The notes: generated by a model not told the origin, from the sequence alone. 31,176 nt of DNA from Deinococcus roseus (GCF_014646895.1 NZ_BMOD01000038.1:1-31176), one strand, 5' to 3'; shown: positions 7,231 through 15,859, counted from the stretch's first letter. Translations and numbers: made by a program.

Positions 7231-7247
7231 AAGAAGATGGTTTGAAT

Positions 7248-8351
7248 TTATGGAATGGGAGCAGTTGCCAGGGCAATTTTGGTGGCTCCGCGTTGCCCGA
7301 CCTCGTAGTACATGTACATGGTGCTGCCCACGGTCAGGTAGGTGGAGGCTCCGACACGGCCATTTTCGGGGGCGGTGTCACGGGAATCATAAAAGACCCC
7401 CAGGTGGTTTTCCAGGTTGAAGTCTGCACCCACTTCTGCAATGTGGATGTTGCCACTTCCAGCATTGAACACCACATAATGTTTGCCTTTCCAGGGGAAG
7501 AAGGCTGGACCTGCGGCCTGGGGACCACCAAACTGGCCGCCGCTTTCAGAGCTGTTGGGGGTGATCAGGGCATTGTTCTGGCAGCGCCAGTTCCTCGCTT
7601 CTCCCGACCAGCACAGGTAAATCTTGCGGGTGCCGTTGTCCACGCCCATCAGCACCATGGTGTATCTGTTCCCTTTGGAGGGCATGGTGTAACGGTAGAC
7701 CCTGGCGTAAGAGACTTCTGTGAGGCCATCGATCTTCTTGTAAGTCCCAGAGGTGGCGATCACGGTCTTGTCGTAGGTGAAGTGGATGCCGTCAGAAGAT
7801 TTGGCCAGACGGGTGGCCGTGTTCTCACCGTGAAAGTACAGGTAGAGTTTCTGATTGGTGGTCTCGTCTGGAACCCAGATGGCATGTGGAGAAGACACAT
7901 GGCTGATCAGGGAGGTGCTGCCTGTGACCTGGGTGACCCACTGCCGGGTGATGATCGGGATGTCCGAGTAACGGGTCCAGGGACCACTGGGGCTGTTCGA
8001 ATATGCCAGGTAAATTCCTGCGGGTGCATCGTGCGGGGCGTAATACATGTAATAGGTGCCCAGAGGGTTGGCAAAGTAATCGCTGGCCTTGATCACACTG
8101 GGAAAGATCAGTTCGCTGTAGGTGTGCTCGGGATCGTTGGGTCTGGGGGGGAAGATGGTGGTGTCTGCAATGACTTTCTGGTAGGTGAAATTGGGAAACC
8201 CAGCCAGTGCGTTCTGTTCTACTTTCTGTTCGGGTTGTGCTGAAGTGGGCTGGAGGTCTGAGGACGTGTTGCATCCAGCCAGCAAACCCAGACCAAGCAG
8301 GGTCACAGCGGAAAGCAGGATCTTTCTCAGGGGTGAAAAGTTCAAATTCAT
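7248..8351 (-). CDS. Secreted lipoprotein with glycosidase-like five-bladed beta-propeller (GH43/GH32-like)
   Basis: 367 residues. It has a type II signal peptide with lipobox LLAGC (C27), then a linker and a propeller domain with repeated strand patterns typical of family 43/32/68 glycosidases: YYMYYAPHD, GIYLAYSNSPSGPWTRY, SPHAIWVPDE, LYLYFHGE, TRLAKSSDGIHF, RKIYLCWSGE, KHYVVFNAGSG and TMYMYYEVG. It should be a membrane-anchored extracellular glycan-acting or glycan-binding protein. I cannot assign the three catalytic acids with confidence, so activity is inferred. Start 8351 is chosen because it begins the signal peptide and has AGGAGA upstream. It diverges from lacI and the sugar ABC operon, with a candidate LacI operator in the shared upstream region. 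Confidence 0.82.
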   Translation of the reverse strand: MNLNFSPLRKILLSAVTLLGLGLLAGCNTSSDLQPTSAQPEQKVEQNALAGFPNFTYQKVIADTTIFPPRPNDPEHTYSELIFPSVIKASDYFANPLGTYYMYYAPHDAPAGIYLAYSNSPSGPWTRYSDIPIITRQWVTQVTGSTSLISHVSSPHAIWVPDETTNQKLYLYFHGENTATRLAKSSDGIHFTYDKTVIATSGTYKKIDGLTEVSYARVYRYTMPSKGNRYTMVLMGVDNGTRKIYLCWSGEARNWRCQNNALITPNSSESGGQFGGPQAAGPAFFPWKGKHYVVFNAGSGNIHIAEVGADFNLENHLGVFYDSRDTAPENGRVGASTYLTVGSTMYMYYEVGQRGATKIALATAPIP

Positions 8352-8514
8352 GCTGCAGGGTTCTCCTGTGGGATCTGGAATCACAACCGGACACACCGCA
8401 CTGTGGGCGGAGCAGGTGCAGAAAAGAAGCCTCAGCAGTCGGGTTCTGATGCCATGTGGGATGGAGGTTCTGGGTGTGTGACCACACTGTAGACCTTTAA
8501 CGGTAAAAACTCAA

Positions 8515-8559
8515 TTTTCATTCAAAATTTGAACGGCTGTTTTTGCATTTGAATGAAAA
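8515..8559. promoter_or_regulatory. Candidate LacI-type operator near the lipoprotein promoter
   Basis: TTTTCATTCAAA (8515-8526) is repeated perfectly inverted as TTTGAATGAAAA (8548-8559), and inside it lies the palindrome TTCAAAATTTGAA (8521-8533). On the minus strand, TTGAGT (8515-8510) and TACAGT (8491-8486), 18 bases apart, could be the lipoprotein promoter directly next to this site. The TTTGAA half-sites recur upstream of lacI at 8728-8752. The gene-free stretch 8352-8784 holds nothing else I can identify. Confidence 0.6.
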
Positions 8560-8727
8560 GCAGGATGGCCTGAAAGAACCGCCCGGAAATGCAAAATCTA
8601 GGAAACCTTTTGCTGCAAAAGGAAAAACCCAGAATCAATCCACATTCAAAAGATCTCCCCTTTTGACCTGCTGGCTTTTTGTGTCTCCTGAACCGTGCTG
8701 CAGATCTGGCTGTTGAGCGAAAAGGTG

Positions 8728-8775
8728 TTCAAAAATTGAATAAAATTTGAATTGCTTTTTGATCTCCCTTAACCT
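8728..8775 (+). promoter_or_regulatory. lacI/ABC operon promoter with overlapping operator
   Basis: TTGAAT (8747-8752), a 17-base spacer and TAACCT (8770-8775) form a promoter whose start point falls at about 8782, leaving only some three bases before the ATG at 8785. The palindrome TTCAAAAATTGAA (8728-8740) and a further TTTGAA half-site cover and precede the -35 box. This fits autorepression by the LacI protein encoded next. Confidence 0.6.
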
Positions 8776-8784
8776 GAATGCACC

Positions 8785-9786
8785 ATGACCATCACCCAGA
8801 AAGACGTGGCCCAGAAGGCCAGGGTCTCCATCTCCACCGTATGCCTGGTGCTGCGGGACGATCCCAGAATCAGCGACCACACCCGCAAGACGGTGCTGGA
8901 AGCTGCCAGTGAACTGGGATACCTGGCCCGCACCAGCCTGCACACCCCCACAGACGCGCATCACATCGGGGTGCTGCTGGCCAATCCGGGTGTGCACCCC
9001 ACGGCAGACCATTTCTTTGGTGAGGTCATGCACGGGGTCACCGAAGAAGCCGAGCGTTTCGGGCACACCGTCAGTGTGAGTTCCTTCGATGGGCAGACCC
9101 TGCCCAGGCTGGCCCGGGAAAAACGGGTGCATGGTTTCATCATCGGGGGAACCCCCATCACCCCCGGTCTGATCGAACAGGTGCGGGCACTGACCCTCCC
9201 CAGCGTGTTCATCGGGCGCTACCACAACCATTTGCACCTCAATGCCGTCCTGACCGACAATCCTTCAGGGGCAGCGCTGGCCACCAGCCACCTTCTGAAG
9301 CAGGGCCACCAGCAGATTTTGTTCATCAGCGGAGACCCAACAGAAGCCGTGGTTTCGCTGGACCGTCTGGATGGTTATTTGCGGGCTTGCCGTGAAGCAG
9401 GGGTGCCCTCCGGTCCCATCCGCCATGCTCCGCGCACCATTGAAGGCGGAATGCAGGCCGTGCAACAAGCCCTGGATGAAGGGCTGAAGTTCGATGCGGT
9501 TTTTGCAGCAGAAGACCTGATGGCCCTGGGGGTGCTGAGGCTCCTCAAGCAGCGCAACATCCGGGTGCCCGAGGACATCCCGGTGGTGGGCTACTCGGAC
9601 ATTCACATGGCCGCTTTAAGTGATCCGCCCCTCACCACTGTGCATGTGCCCAGAAGGCGTCTGGGACGCACTGCAGCCAGACTGCTGGACGATTTGCTGA
9701 CCGGACGGGCCGAACCGAACCTGCACGTCACCATTCCGCCCAGACTGGTGGTCCGGCAATCCTGCGGAGGTGAACCCGAACCATGA
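8785..9786 (+). CDS. LacI-family transcriptional regulator of the sugar locus
   Basis: 333 residues: N-terminal helix-turn-helix (TQKDVAQKARVSISTVCLVL, 4-23), then a periplasmic-binding-protein-like effector domain from about 58 (HIGVLLANPG) to the end (PPRLVVRQS). The usual hinge region (Y-x-P-N-x-x-A-R-x-L) is degenerate: after LGYLA comes RTSLHTPTDAHH. The start lacks a Shine-Dalgarno and the mapped -10 leaves almost no leader. It is the first gene of the SBP-permease-permease-FAD oxidoreductase row and diverges from the lipoprotein/esterase pair, so it most likely represses both in the absence of a sugar inducer. Confidence 0.93.
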   Translation: MTITQKDVAQKARVSISTVCLVLRDDPRISDHTRKTVLEAASELGYLARTSLHTPTDAHHIGVLLANPGVHPTADHFFGEVMHGVTEEAERFGHTVSVSSFDGQTLPRLAREKRVHGFIIGGTPITPGLIEQVRALTLPSVFIGRYHNHLHLNAVLTDNPSGAALATSHLLKQGHQQILFISGDPTEAVVSLDRLDGYLRACREAGVPSGPIRHAPRTIEGGMQAVQQALDEGLKFDAVFAAEDLMALGVLRLLKQRNIRVPEDIPVVGYSDIHMAALSDPPLTTVHVPRRRLGRTAARLLDDLLTGRAEPNLHVTIPPRLVVRQSCGGEPEP

Positions 9787-9892
9787 CCCGCACCAGATGT
9801 GGACCTTCCCCTCCCAGCCTGTTTTGACTTCACAATCCCAGACCCCACACGCCCCGACTTTCATTGACCTTCGGGTCAGGAGGACATTGCCC

Positions 9893-11170
9893 ATGAAACA
9901 CATGCCCATGAAACACACCCCCATGAAACCGCTGCACAGACACCTGATCATGCTCGCCCTTTTGAGCGCCGCCACCGCTTCCGCACAGGAAAAAGTCAAT
10001 CTGCGCTTCACCACCTGGGCAGGAGGAGACGGCCTGAAGTTGCTGCAGACCCTCGCCACAGAATTCGGCAAGAAGAACCCCAACATCAATGTAGAAGTGG
10101 AGTCCATTCCATTCGCCAGTTACGACCAGAAACTCACCGTGCAGATGGCGGGCGGAACCAGCCCGGATGCTGGCTGGGTGGCAGAACGCTCTGCACCTGC
10201 TTACATGGCTTCAAAATCCCTGCTGGACCTCAGCGGTTACGTGAAAGCCAACAGCAACATGCTGATCAGCGACTATGCTCCGGCCTCCATGACGCTCTGG
10301 AAACAGGGAAATGGCATTTATGGACTGCCTTTCTCTTTCTCTCCGGTCTTCATGTACTACAACAAGGACCTGTTCCAGAAAGCCGGAATTCCCACGCCTT
10401 CGGAGCTGCTGGCCCAGAAGAAATGGAATTACGCAGCTTTTGAAGCGAGCGCAGCCGCCATCAAAAAAGCCAGTCCCAATGCTTATGGGGGCACCCTGCT
10501 GCGCCTGGACCCCTCCAACTGGGCTGCGGGCATCCTGGCCGCCATGTATTCCAGCGGAGGAGACATCTTCAACAAAGACCTCAGCACCTGCCAGATGAAC
10601 AGTGCAGGCACCGTGCAGGCCTTCGAGATGATGCAACGCATGATCAAAGACGGCAGTGCCCCCAAACTCGGGGAGCAGGTCACCTTTGCCAGCGGAAACC
10701 TGGGGATGTACGCAGATCAGGTGTCTTACTCCGGGCAGCTCAGCACCGTGAAATTCAAATGGGACATCGTGCCGATGCCCAGCGGCCCCAAAGGACAGCA
10801 CACCCTGCTGGGACAGGCGGGTTACGCGGTGTTCAGTGGTTCCAAACACCCCAAGGAAGCCACCCAGTTTGTGGCTTTCCTGTCCAGTGCGGCCATCATG
10901 AAGCGCACCGCCCAGTTCTTCCCCCCACCCCGCCGCAGCATTCTGAGCAGTGACACCTACCTGAACTCCAACCCCCTGATTCCTGCAGCAAGCCTGCGTG
11001 CCGCCGTGATCAAACAGGTCAGCGGGGCCAGAGCCCTGATCGTTCCGGCCAACTGGGCGCAGGTCAACGATGTGGTGGTGCGCAACATGGAGCGCATCTT
11101 CCGCCCCAGTGCCAACGTCAAAGACGAACTGAACCAGGTTTGCAGCGAAATCAACCCCCTCCTCAAGTGA
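9893..11170 (+). CDS. Sugar ABC transporter substrate-binding protein (family 1)
   Basis: 425 residues. After an N-terminal signal peptide (hydrophobic HLIMLALLSAATASA, cleavage predicted after A31), the mature part starts with VNLRFTTWAGG and shows the family-1 features YDQKLTVQMAGGTSPD, YGLPFSFSPVFMYYNKDLF and the late FLSSAAIMKR region. It captures an oligosaccharide outside the membrane and hands it to the permeases that follow. Start 9893 has AGGAGG nine bases upstream; the N-terminus contains repeated ATG-AA codons (MKHMPMKHTPMK), so the exact start could be 9893, 9908 or 9923. A TGACC-TTCG-GGTCA hairpin (9865-9878) abuts the Shine-Dalgarno. An upstream frame extension to 9770 overlaps lacI and is not believed. 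Confidence 0.92.
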   Translation: MKHMPMKHTPMKPLHRHLIMLALLSAATASAQEKVNLRFTTWAGGDGLKLLQTLATEFGKKNPNINVEVESIPFASYDQKLTVQMAGGTSPDAGWVAERSAPAYMASKSLLDLSGYVKANSNMLISDYAPASMTLWKQGNGIYGLPFSFSPVFMYYNKDLFQKAGIPTPSELLAQKKWNYAAFEASAAAIKKASPNAYGGTLLRLDPSNWAAGILAAMYSSGGDIFNKDLSTCQMNSAGTVQAFEMMQRMIKDGSAPKLGEQVTFASGNLGMYADQVSYSGQLSTVKFKWDIVPMPSGPKGQHTLLGQAGYAVFSGSKHPKEATQFVAFLSSAAIMKRTAQFFPPPRRSILSSDTYLNSNPLIPAASLRAAVIKQVSGARALIVPANWAQVNDVVVRNMERIFRPSANVKDELNQVCSEINPLLK

Positions 11171-11205
11171 AATCCCCCTCAAATCAACCCCGCACAGGTG
11201 AAGAA

Positions 11206-12123
11206 ATGACCACCAACCACACCCCCGTTCCCCGCACCTCCTCCCGCCCCCGCAAAGGGGGCTGGGAATCCCAGTGGGTGGGCCTGCTGTTCGTGCTGCC
11301 CTTCATGATCGGACTGACGGTGCTGTTCATCGGGCCGATTCTGGCGGTGCCCATCATGTCCCTGTACAACTGGGTTCTGCCGCGCGCCCCCGAATGGATT
11401 GGCCTGGGAAATTACGCACGCATGGGCACCGACCGCGAAGTCCTGCATTCGGTGTGGGTCACCGTGCTCTTTGTGGTGATGCTGGTGCCCACCAACATCA
11501 TCCTGGCCCTCGGACTGGCCCTCCTGCTCAATGTGAAAGCAAAAGCCCTCGGGTTTTTCCGCATGGCCCTGTTCTCTCCGGTGGTGGTCCCATTGGTGGC
11601 CTGGGCGCTGGTCTGGCGCTTTGTGCTGCAACCCGACTTCGGACTGGTCAACGTGCTGCTGGGCAAACTGGGCATCCAGGGACCCAACTGGCTCTTTGAA
11701 GCCCCCTGGGCACTCATTGCCGTGGTGGTCTGTCTGGTGATCGAGCACGTCGGAATGAACATGCTGATCTTTCTGGGCGCACTGCAAAACGTGCCTGCAG
11801 AGGTGCACGAGGCCGCCAAAATCGACGGGGCCAATTCCAGCCAGACTTTCTTCAAAGTCACGCTGCCCCTGATGTCTCCCACAGTGTTCCTGACCGTGAT
11901 TGTGACCCTGATTGGAGCACTGAAATCCTTCGCTCCCATCTACGTCCTGACCGGAGGAAGTGACGCCACCAGCGTCCTGATGGTGCAGATGTGGAAACAG
12001 GGCTTCAAGTACTTCGATTTCGGTTATGCCTCGGGCCTCTCCTGGCTGATCTTCCTGGTGATGCTGACCCTGACCTGGATGCAATGGCAGCTTCGCAAAC
12101 GGTGGGTGTTCTATGAATCTTGA
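11206..12123 (+). CDS. Sugar ABC transporter permease, MalF/UgpA type
   Basis: 305 residues with about six membrane helices, the first at WVGLLFVLPFMIGLTVLFIG. The cytoplasmic EAA loop reads EVHEAAKIDGANSSQTFFKVTLP and contacts the ATPase. Start 11206 is preceded by AGGTGAAG; the open frame from 11140 overlaps the binding-protein gene and is rejected. It lies 35 bases after the binding-protein stop and overlaps the next permease by 11 bases, a translationally coupled pair. No ATP-binding subunit is encoded nearby, so a shared MsmK-like ATPase elsewhere is expected. Confidence 0.95.
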   Translation: MTTNHTPVPRTSSRPRKGGWESQWVGLLFVLPFMIGLTVLFIGPILAVPIMSLYNWVLPRAPEWIGLGNYARMGTDREVLHSVWVTVLFVVMLVPTNIILALGLALLLNVKAKALGFFRMALFSPVVVPLVAWALVWRFVLQPDFGLVNVLLGKLGIQGPNWLFEAPWALIAVVVCLVIEHVGMNMLIFLGALQNVPAEVHEAAKIDGANSSQTFFKVTLPLMSPTVFLTVIVTLIGALKSFAPIYVLTGGSDATSVLMVQMWKQGFKYFDFGYASGLSWLIFLVMLTLTWMQWQLRKRWVFYES

Positions 12124-12976
12124 TCGGAATGTGAACCGTTCCAGTCTGCGTGTTGTGTCAAACGGGGTTTACTACCTGGTGATGCTGCTTCTGGCTGTGC
12201 CCTTCCTGTTCCCGACAGTGTGGATGTTCGCGGCCTCCCTGAAAAGCGATCAGGAGATCTTCCAGAACCCCCTCGCGCTCATTCCCCAGAGCATCAGCTG
12301 GACCAACTTCGTTCGCATCTTCCACGACTATCCTTTTGCCGCCCAGTACTTCAACAGCGTCTACATCGCCATTGTGGTCACCCTCTGCACCCTGGTGATC
12401 GGAGCACTGGCCGGATACGGATTCGCAAGGCTGCGTTTTCCCGGCAAGGACTTCATGTTCATCCTCTGCCTGTCCGCCATGATGCTGCCCAGCGAAGCCC
12501 TCTCCATCCCGCAATTCGCCCTCTTCAAGTTTCTGGGACTGAACAACACCCACATCCCCATCATCCTTTTGCAAATCTTCGGCGGCACAGGAGCGCTGGC
12601 GGTCTTCATGATGCGCCAGCACTTCCTGACCCTGCCCAAAGAACTGGACGAGGCTGCCCTGATGGACGGCCTGGACCGCTGGGGGATCTTTTGGAAGATC
12701 ATGCTCCCCCTGGCCCGTCCAGTTCTGGTGGCTACTGCCATCTTCGCCTTCCTGAACTCCTGGAACGACTACTTCAACCCGCTGGTCTACCTCAACTCCA
12801 GCGAACAGTACACCCTCCCCCTCGGCCTGCAGACCTTCACCGACCCTCTGGGCGGCGTGTTCTGGAACCTCACCCTGGCGGCCTCCACCTTATCGACCTT
12901 ACCTCTCTTGCTGGCCTTTCTGGTGGCGCAACGGCAGTTTGTGCAGTCGATGGTGGGGTCTGGGGTGAAGGGCTAG
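12113..12976 (+). CDS. Sugar ABC transporter permease, MalG/UgpE type
   Basis: 287 residues, about six membrane helices, with the EAA loop ELDEAALMDGLDRWGIFWKI and the MalG-type C-terminus around VAQRQFVQSMVGSGVKG. It forms the heterodimeric membrane channel with the preceding permease, whose final codons it overlaps. The gene is followed within a few bases by 7-bp repeats and then by the FAD oxidoreductase gene. Confidence 0.95.
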   Translation: MNLDRNVNRSSLRVVSNGVYYLVMLLLAVPFLFPTVWMFAASLKSDQEIFQNPLALIPQSISWTNFVRIFHDYPFAAQYFNSVYIAIVVTLCTLVIGALAGYGFARLRFPGKDFMFILCLSAMMLPSEALSIPQFALFKFLGLNNTHIPIILLQIFGGTGALAVFMMRQHFLTLPKELDEAALMDGLDRWGIFWKIMLPLARPVLVATAIFAFLNSWNDYFNPLVYLNSSEQYTLPLGLQTFTDPLGGVFWNLTLAASTLSTLPLLLAFLVAQRQFVQSMVGSGVKG

Positions 12977-12979
12977 GAA

Positions 12980-13098
12980 GCCGAGGGCCGAGGGCAAATC
13001 CTGCTTCTGCTCAAGCCCTGCAGATTTGACATTTCGCTGAAGCCTTTGCACTGTACGCTCTCGGCTCTCGGCTCTCGGCTCTCGGCTCTCGGCTCTCG
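12980..13098. repeat. Heptanucleotide repeat element with inverted ends
   Basis: Two GCCGAGG units at 12980-12993 and six perfect GCTCTCG units at 13057-13098, in opposite orientation and about 63 bases apart. The two blocks are complementary at 14 of 16 positions over their best-matching part (A/G differences can wobble pair), so the RNA could form a long hairpin. Related units occur at 30153-30187. An open frame through the repeat joined to the next gene encodes only a Ser/Leu/Arg heptad artefact. Confidence 0.9.
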
Positions 13099-13159
13099 CA
13101 ACAAGATTCACCTGTCCATCCTCCAGACCTCCCATTCCACCACTCCCAGGAGACCCCCC

Positions 13160-14773
13160 ATGACCCATGAACATTCCACAGACATCCTGATTGCCGGAGG
13201 CGGCCTGGGCGGTGTTGCAGCGGCCCTCTCTGCCCTCGCACTGGGCCGCAAGGTGATCCTCACCGAAGAAACCGACTGGCTTGGTGGTCAACTCACCAGT
13301 CAGGCCGTGCCCCCCGATGAAGCGTGGTGGATCGAGGAATCCGGTGCCACCGCCAGTTACCGCCGTTTCCGTGAGCTGGTGCGCAGGTACTACCGCGAGC
13401 ATTACCCTTTAAAGCCTGAAATTGCAGCAGATCCTTTCCTGAACCCCGGTCTGGGCAACGTGTCCCGCCTGTGCTTTGAACCCCGTGTGGGTGTGGCCGT
13501 GCTGGAACAGATGCTGGCCCCTTACCGGGCGTCCAGGCAACTGGAAGTGTGGATGCAGCATGTCCCCATTGCTGCTGAAACCGAGCGGGATTCCATCCAG
13601 AGTGTGACCTTCAAGAGCCTGACCACCGGAGAACACCACACCGTTGCTGCAAAAATGGTGCTGGACGCCACCGAACTCGGGGATCTGCTGGAACTGGCGG
13701 GTGCAGAGCATGTGATCGGGGCGGAATCCCAGTTGCAAACCGGAGAACTGCATGCCCTGGAAGGCGCAGCCAACCCGCTGGACCAGCAGGCCATCAGCTG
13801 GTGTTTTGCGCTGGACCACACAGAAGGTCAGGACCACACCATCGAGAAACCCGAGCAATACAGTTTCTGGAAAGACTATCAGGCCCCCTTCTGGCCAAAC
13901 AGACAACTGTCCTGGAACGACCTGCACCCCATCACCCTGAAGCCCCGCTTTCGGGATCTGTTCAGCGATCCGGTGGTGCAACTGCACAAGGGGGATTTCT
14001 GGCATTACCGCCGGATCTTCCACAAGGGCCACTATGAGGAGGGCCTTTACCCCAGCGACATCACCCTGGTGAACTGGCCGCAGATCGATTACTGGCTGGG
14101 TCCCATCATCGGGGTCAGCGAGCAGGAGAAACAGCAGCACCTGAAAGGGGCCATGCAGCTCAGCCTGTCTCTGCTGTACTGGATGCAGACCGAGGCCCCC
14201 AGGCACGATGGCAAGGGATATGGTTATCCTGGTCTTCGCCTCAGGGGAGACATCACTGGAACCGAGCACGGTCTGGCCAAGAGCATCTACGTGCGGGAGT
14301 CCCGCAGGATCCAGGCGGAGTTCACGGTGCTGGAGCAGCATGTGGGTGTGGAGGCCCGCAAAGGCCTGTCTGGTGCGGAGGCTTTCCAGGACAGCGTGGG
14401 AATCGGGCAGTACCGCATTGACCTGCACCCCTCCACTGCAGGCAGGAGTTACATTGATGTGGAAAGCTATCCTTTCCAGATCCCTCTGGGAGCCCTGATT
14501 CCGGTTCGCATGGAGAACCTGCTGCCAGCCTGCAAGAACCTTGGGACCACCCACATCACCAACGGCTGTTACCGCCTGCATCCGGTGGAATGGAACATCG
14601 GGGAAGCTGCAGGAGCACTGGCGGCTTACTGTCTGGAAAAAGGACTGAAGCCCCGTGAAGTGCGCAACACCGCTCACCATCTGGCCGATTTCCAGGGTGT
14701 CTTGACCCTCAGCCTGGGGTTTGAGTTGCAGTGGCCGGAACAGTACCGTTTGCTGGCCTCTCCGGGGTTCTGA
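13160..14773 (+). CDS. FAD-dependent oxidoreductase of the carbohydrate locus (FAD_oxidored type)
   Basis: 537 residues. N-terminal FAD/Rossmann motif DILIAGGGLGGVAAALSALA (residues 7-26) and TEETDWLGGQLTSQ, then a large central substrate region, and a C-terminal FAD-closing segment LLPACKNLGTTHITNGCYRL with EWNIGEAAGALAAYC. This resembles the PF12831-type oxidoreductases that often sit beside sugar ABC transporters; the substrate is unknown, possibly a sugar or sugar acid. Start 13160 is set by AGGAGA six bases upstream; a longer frame to 13046 runs through the 7-bp repeats and is not credible. It is the last gene of the sugar operon, followed by a strong terminator. Confidence 0.9.
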   Translation: MTHEHSTDILIAGGGLGGVAAALSALALGRKVILTEETDWLGGQLTSQAVPPDEAWWIEESGATASYRRFRELVRRYYREHYPLKPEIAADPFLNPGLGNVSRLCFEPRVGVAVLEQMLAPYRASRQLEVWMQHVPIAAETERDSIQSVTFKSLTTGEHHTVAAKMVLDATELGDLLELAGAEHVIGAESQLQTGELHALEGAANPLDQQAISWCFALDHTEGQDHTIEKPEQYSFWKDYQAPFWPNRQLSWNDLHPITLKPRFRDLFSDPVVQLHKGDFWHYRRIFHKGHYEEGLYPSDITLVNWPQIDYWLGPIIGVSEQEKQQHLKGAMQLSLSLLYWMQTEAPRHDGKGYGYPGLRLRGDITGTEHGLAKSIYVRESRRIQAEFTVLEQHVGVEARKGLSGAEAFQDSVGIGQYRIDLHPSTAGRSYIDVESYPFQIPLGALIPVRMENLLPACKNLGTTHITNGCYRLHPVEWNIGEAAGALAAYCLEKGLKPREVRNTAHHLADFQGVLTLSLGFELQWPEQYRLLASPGF

Positions 14774-14791
14774 GAGGAACCCGAGCAGCAC

Positions 14792-14829
14792 AAAGACAGG
14801 GCAGAAGAGAGGTTCTCTGCCCTGTCTTT
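14792..14829 (+). terminator. Rho-independent terminator of the sugar operon
   Basis: Perfect 14-base stem (AAAGACAGGGCAGA 14792-14805; TCTGCCCTGTCTTT 14816-14829) with a 10-base loop, followed by a short pyrimidine run. It lies 19 bases after the oxidoreductase stop. Confidence 0.88.
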
Positions 14830-14922
14830 CTCTGAAGAGCGACACCAGCATGGGGTCTTCCCTGAGGGTGACGGGATCTGTCGCGGGCGGGTCCTATGCT
14901 GCTCTTCACAGGGGGAATCATT

Positions 14923-15447
14923 GTGCTGAGCGATGAAGACAAAACACGCATCCAGGCCGAGGAAGCATTTCGGGCACAAGCGGCAAAAGAAGCCCAGAAG
15001 AAAGCCAGCAAAAAAGGCATGGGCTGTGGAGGCTGGTTTTTCACCCTCCTGGCTGTTTTTGTTGTGGTGGGCATGCTGGCACCGAAAGACACGTCTACAT
15101 CATCTTCTGGATCTTCCGGTTCAGGCACTTTAAATTCTGCTGGTCAGACAGCATCAGAACCGTCAACGCCGCCTGCCGCCCCAAAAGACGATCTGGAGCT
15201 TCTTTCTGCAAAATGGAGCAGTGATGGTTTTGCTGGATATGTCATTGGAAAGGTCAAAAACAACACAAACCATGACTATGGCTATGCCCAGATCACTTTC
15301 AACCTCTATGACAAAGAAGGGAATCAGATTGGAACAGCCGTGGACAACATCAACAACTTGAAAGCGGGTGGAGTGTGGGCTTACAAAGCTCTTGCTCTGG
15401 CAGAGGATGTGGCCACATATGAATTTTCTGAAGTAACTGGCTTCTGA
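14923..15447 (+). CDS. FxLYD domain membrane-anchored protein
   Basis: 174 residues: a charged N-terminal helix (EEAFRAQAAKEAQKKASKK), one transmembrane helix (about 34-53, GWFFTLLAVFVVVGMLA), a serine/glycine/proline linker and a C-terminal beta-sandwich with VKNNTNHDYGYAQITFNLYD, the FxLYD signature (here FNLYD). The C-terminal domain is likely outside the membrane. The start is chosen as GTG 14923, because AGGGGGA sits six bases upstream; ATG 14896 in the same frame is the alternative but has only a weak GGCGGG before it. The function of FxLYD proteins is not established. Confidence 0.78.
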   Translation: MLSDEDKTRIQAEEAFRAQAAKEAQKKASKKGMGCGGWFFTLLAVFVVVGMLAPKDTSTSSSGSSGSGTLNSAGQTASEPSTPPAAPKDDLELLSAKWSSDGFAGYVIGKVKNNTNHDYGYAQITFNLYDKEGNQIGTAVDNINNLKAGGVWAYKALALAEDVATYEFSEVTGF

Positions 15448-15469
15448 GTTTGAAGTTGCGCCCTGCAGG

Positions 15470-15763
15470 TCAATGGTGAACCATCAACAAAAGGATGGCC
15501 AGAAACGCGAAGGGCAGCACAAGTTCCAGCCATTCGTGTTGAAAAAGTGGAGCAGAAGGGGTGTTGTTGATTTTTTCCTTTATGCCCAGCCTGTGAACAG
15601 AAGACCATAGAAAAATCACAGTGAAAATACAAATTGCTACAAGGACATCCTGCCAGGAGCTCCTCTCACTTCCAGCATAAAGGTTCAGGCAAAATACGAA
15701 AAAGGCTGAAGCGATGCTCACTGCAAATCGGGTTGATCGATAATTCGTTTTTTCATCTGACAT
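15470..15763 (-). CDS. Small multi-pass membrane protein of unknown function
   Basis: 97 residues with three predicted helices: FAVSIASAFFVFCLNLY, VLVAICIFTVIFLW and LVLPFAFLAILLLMVHH at the very C-terminus. No family is recognised. The start at 15763 rather than the longer 15814 is supported by a -10 box (TACAAT) exactly six bases upstream, which makes the message leaderless, and by the absence of any ribosome-binding site. It converges on the FxLYD gene, with only 22 bases between stops. Confidence 0.68.
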   Translation of the reverse strand: MSDEKTNYRSTRFAVSIASAFFVFCLNLYAGSERSSWQDVLVAICIFTVIFLWSSVHRLGIKEKINNTPSAPLFQHEWLELVLPFAFLAILLLMVHH

Positions 15764-15769
15764 GGGTGC

Positions 15770-15775
15770 ATTGTA
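15770..15775 (-). promoter_or_regulatory. -10 box of a leaderless promoter (small membrane protein)
   Basis: TACAAT on the minus strand, with six bases (GCACCC) between it and the ATG at 15763. The expected start of transcription is the A of the start codon. No good -35 element is visible. Confidence 0.6.
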
Positions 15776-15818
15776 GCAAGCGTGAAATCCTTCAGCTGTT
15801 TTCAGAGTCAGCACAACA

Positions 15819-15846
15819 AGAAGAGGCGCACACGTGCGCCTCTTCT
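15819..15846 (-). terminator. Terminator of the oligoendopeptidase gene
   Basis: 13-base perfect arms (AGAAGAGGCGCAC 15819-15831, GTGCGCCTCTTCT 15834-15846). On the minus strand the hairpin is followed by a T-rich TTGTTGTG. It lies 13 bases beyond the pepF stop. Confidence 0.85.
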
Positions 15847-15859
15847 CACTTGAAATTCT

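Noticed and set aside
13057..13098. Possible CRISPR-like array
   Set aside because: Units are seven bases and directly contiguous, with no spacers.
13046..13159. N-terminal extension of the FAD oxidoreductase through the heptad repeats
   Set aside because: It encodes a Ser/Ala/Leu/Gly heptad artefact, while a good Shine-Dalgarno precedes the ATG at 13160, directly before the FAD-binding motif.
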